A stretch of DNA of 6,818 nt, from assembly GCA_002773975.1 (NCBI GenBank), contig PEZR01000118.1, forward strand, positions 5,379-12,196, read 5' to 3'. This DNA is from Bdellovibrio sp. CG10_big_fil_rev_8_21_14_0_10_47_8. Lineage in GTDB: Bacteria; Bdellovibrionota; Bdellovibrionia; Bdellovibrionales; Bdellovibrionaceae. How positions within the stretch are numbered: the first letter of the stretch is position 1; each line of letters opens with the position of its first letter. The translations under genes and the position numbers were made by a program. The notes under the pieces are model-generated. The model did not search any database, was not told the DNA's origin, and was given only the letters and a program-made list of their open reading frames with translations. Shown one piece after another: positions 5,529-6,818 of the stretch.

Positions 5529-5948
5529 TTAGTCCTCTTCTTCATCCTCGTCGCCATCATCCCAGTCATCGTCTTCGTCATCAGAGTCTTCGTCGTCATC
5601 GTCATCGTCCCCGTCTTCATCGTCGTCATCGAGTTCAACATAATCGTCATCAGACTCAATTTTAAATAACCAAGAGTCCATAGGGTCATCTTGGATCAGC
5701 GTAGGATCTTCCACCACTGAAGAATTGATTTCAGTCACAGTTCCCGCCACGGGAGAATAAAGATCAATAGGATCTTGATCTGTTTCTAAAGATCCGCAGG
5801 CCGTTTCAATATCAACGGTCTCACCTTCTGGAGGAAGATCAAAGGCCTCGATTTTATCAAATTTTTCAATGGCATCTTCGTTCAAACCAACGGTATAGAC
5901 ATTGTCCTCTTTCAGAAACCACATATAGCTTTTAAAGTTCTTCTGCAT
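5529..5948 (-). CDS. GcvH-like lipoyl-domain protein lacking the lipoyl lysine, with polyacidic tail
   Basis: A 139-residue, probably cytoplasmic protein. Residues 7-99 resemble glycine cleavage H protein: VYTVGLNEDAIEKFDKI (17-33), DLPPEGETVD (37-46), DLYSPVAGTVTEIN (62-75) and SWLFKIE (92-98). In H proteins the lipoate is attached to a lysine in GSxExxK; here the aligned stretch is GSLETDQ (52-58), so the lysine is Gln58 and the protein should not be lipoylated. It therefore cannot carry aminomethyl groups as a normal H protein does. Residues 100-139 hold 33 Asp or Glu in 40 positions, a tail absent from normal H proteins. The start has a good GGGAG ribosome binding site. No gcvT or gcvP is nearby; glnA lies upstream on the same strand beyond a terminator. 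Function is unknown; a binding or scaffold role is one guess. The fold call is firm, the role is not. Confidence 0.82.
   Translation of the reverse strand: MQKNFKSYMWFLKEDNVYTVGLNEDAIEKFDKIEAFDLPPEGETVDIETACGSLETDQDPIDLYSPVAGTVTEINSSVVEDPTLIQDDPMDSWLFKIESDDDYVELDDDDEDGDDDDDDEDSDDEDDDWDDGDEDEEED
5532..5630. repeat. Trinucleotide low-complexity tract encoding the acidic tail
   Basis: On the plus strand the tract is built from TCA, TCG, TCC and TCT triplets in irregular order, reading GAT, GAC, GAA and GAG codons on the minus strand. The mixed codons suggest the acidic protein sequence is what is kept. Such tracts can gain or lose codons by slippage without shifting the frame. Confidence 0.7.
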
Positions 5949-5973
5949 AAATTCTCCCGTTTACGAATGAGCT

Positions 5974-5998
5974 TTTATATCCTGCGGGTTCTTAAGAC
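5974..5998 (-). promoter_or_regulatory. Candidate promoter of the H-like gene
   Basis: On the minus strand TATAAA (5979-5974) is a good -10 element about 25 bases before the start codon and just after the glnA terminator. The -35 is weak: TTGTCT is 15 bases upstream and TTTTGT is 17. A promoter here would let the gene be expressed apart from glnA. Confidence 0.35.
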
Positions 5999-6028
5999 AA
6001 AAGAAAAGCGGCCTGTGCGGCCGCCCTC
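5998..6028 (-). terminator. Rho-independent terminator after glnA
   Basis: GCGGCC (6008-6013) and GGCCGC (6019-6024) form a perfect six-pair GC stem around a five-base loop. On the minus strand the stem is followed by TTTTCTTTTG, the expected uridine run. It lies about 35 bases past the glnA stop codon and before the H-like gene. The plus strand also has CTCTTTTT after the stem, so it could act in both directions. Confidence 0.85.
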
Positions 6029-6058
6029 TTTTTGACGCTACGTTTATGAGTCTAAAGC

Positions 6059-6818
6059 CTATAGATCATAGTACAAATAAAACTCATAAGGCACCGGTCG
6101 CTGTTGAATGGGCCGAATCTCGCGGTCAATTTTGTATTGAACCCAAGTTTCGATCAAATCACTCGAAAAAACCTCGCCCTTTTTTAGGAAGTCATTTTTT
6201 GTTTTCAAATTTCCGAGAGCTTCCTCAAGGGACCCCGGAATGCTTGGAACCTTGGCAGATTCTTCTGGAGAAAGACCATAAATATCTTTGTCCAAAGGTT
6301 CTCCTGGATGAATCTTATTCATAATACCGTCGACACCTGCCATCAACAGAGCGGCCTGAGCCAAATAAATATTGGCAGAGGGATCAGGAGTTCGGAATTC
6401 CAATCGTTTCGCTGCAGCCGAAGCTCCAGAGTTTGGAATTCGAACGGCCGCGGAGCGGTTTTTAAAACTGTAAGCCAGCTTGATCGGAGCCTCAAAACCC
6501 GGAACCAGTCGTTTGTAAGAGTTGGTCGTCGGGTTGATAATCCCGCACAAAGAAGGGGCATGCTTCAAGATTCCGCCAATATAATAAAGAGCTGCTTCTG
6601 AAAGACCCGCGTATTTATTGCCCGCGAAAAGATTTTTTCCGTCCTTCCATAAAGACATATGGATGTGCATTCCGGATCCATTGTCCCCATAGATAGGTTT
6701 GGGCATAAAGGTTACTGTTTTGTTATGACGACGAGCTACGTTTTTGATGATGTATTTGAACCACATCATTTTATCCGCCATCAGTAGAGCTGAATCGTAT
6801 TTAATATTGATTTCTGCT
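6059..6818 (-). CDS. glnA: Glutamine synthetase type I, C-terminal part (runs off right edge)
   Basis: The last 252 residues of glutamine synthetase, which joins ammonia to glutamate using ATP. Numbered from the first visible residue, the key parts are FMPKPIYGDNGSGMHIHMS (37-54 region, with the conserved active-site His51), NPTTNSYKRLVPGFEAP (95-111, including the flap glutamate Glu109), NRSAAVRIP (120-128, ATP/phosphate-binding arginines) and DKDIYGLSPEE (176-186). Tyr180 in the last motif matches E. coli Tyr397, the site adenylylated by GlnE, so activity may be controlled by adenylylation. The ending EFYLYYDL is typical of the family. The 5' part, including any GSI-beta insertion, is outside the window. 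A strong hairpin terminator follows the stop codon. The reading frame stays open to the edge beyond the methionine at 6781, which is internal. Confidence 0.97.
   Translation of the reverse strand, partial: AEINIKYDSALLMADKMMWFKYIIKNVARRHNKTVTFMPKPIYGDNGSGMHIHMSLWKDGKNLFAGNKYAGLSEAALYYIGGILKHAPSLCGIINPTTNSYKRLVPGFEAPIKLAYSFKNRSAAVRIPNSGASAAAKRLEFRTPDPSANIYLAQAALLMAGVDGIMNKIHPGEPLDKDIYGLSPEESAKVPSIPGSLEEALGNLKTKNDFLKKGEVFSSDLIETWVQYKIDREIRPIQQRPVPYEFYLYYDL

Noticed and set aside
5465..5665. Plus-strand frame encoding a His/Arg-rich peptide
   Set aside because: It is the complement of the acidic-tail tract and the end of the MepA-like gene; its composition is explained by those.

Overview
The window looks like a chromosomal segment from a Gram-negative bacterium with a complex periplasm. 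Three of its complete proteins are exported peptidoglycan enzymes, two of them lipoproteins with clear lipoboxes. The gene mix (an unusual YkuD L,D-transpeptidase, an NlpC/P60-like lipoprotein, a MepA-like lipoprotein, and an acidic H-protein-like protein beside glnA) and the moderate GC content fit a Bdellovibrio-like predator. That assignment is an inference from gene content and has not been confirmed. I see no tRNA, rRNA, CRISPR array, insertion sequence or prophage gene.

Layout. Positions 1-238 (minus) are the start of recQ, running off the left edge. Positions 350-1285 (minus) encode a secreted L,D-transpeptidase with a long helical insertion in its catalytic domain. Positions 1286-1509 are a divergent control region holding a hairpin that could mask the transpeptidase ribosome binding site. 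On the plus strand follow an NlpC/P60-like lipoprotein (1510-2937), a candidate 35-residue membrane peptide (3035-3142), a phosphate-transporter ATPase, pstB (3219-3995), and a MepA-like lipoprotein (4110-5528). The last gene meets a minus-strand gene stop to stop with no base between them. That gene (5529-5948) encodes an H-protein-like lipoyl domain whose lipoyl lysine is replaced by glutamine and which ends in a very acidic tail. A strong hairpin terminator at about 5998-6028 separates it from the C-terminal half of glnA (6059 to the right edge, minus).

How the genes may work together. The transpeptidase would make or exchange peptide links in peptidoglycan, and the two lipoproteins would cut peptide links, so the centre of the window is a cell-wall remodelling neighbourhood. 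In a predatory host these enzymes could act on self or prey wall; the sequence does not say which. pstB is not accompanied by pstSCA or phoU here. The glnA and H-like genes share a direction but the terminator between them suggests separate transcription. The most unusual item is the lysine-less H-like protein with its acidic tail.
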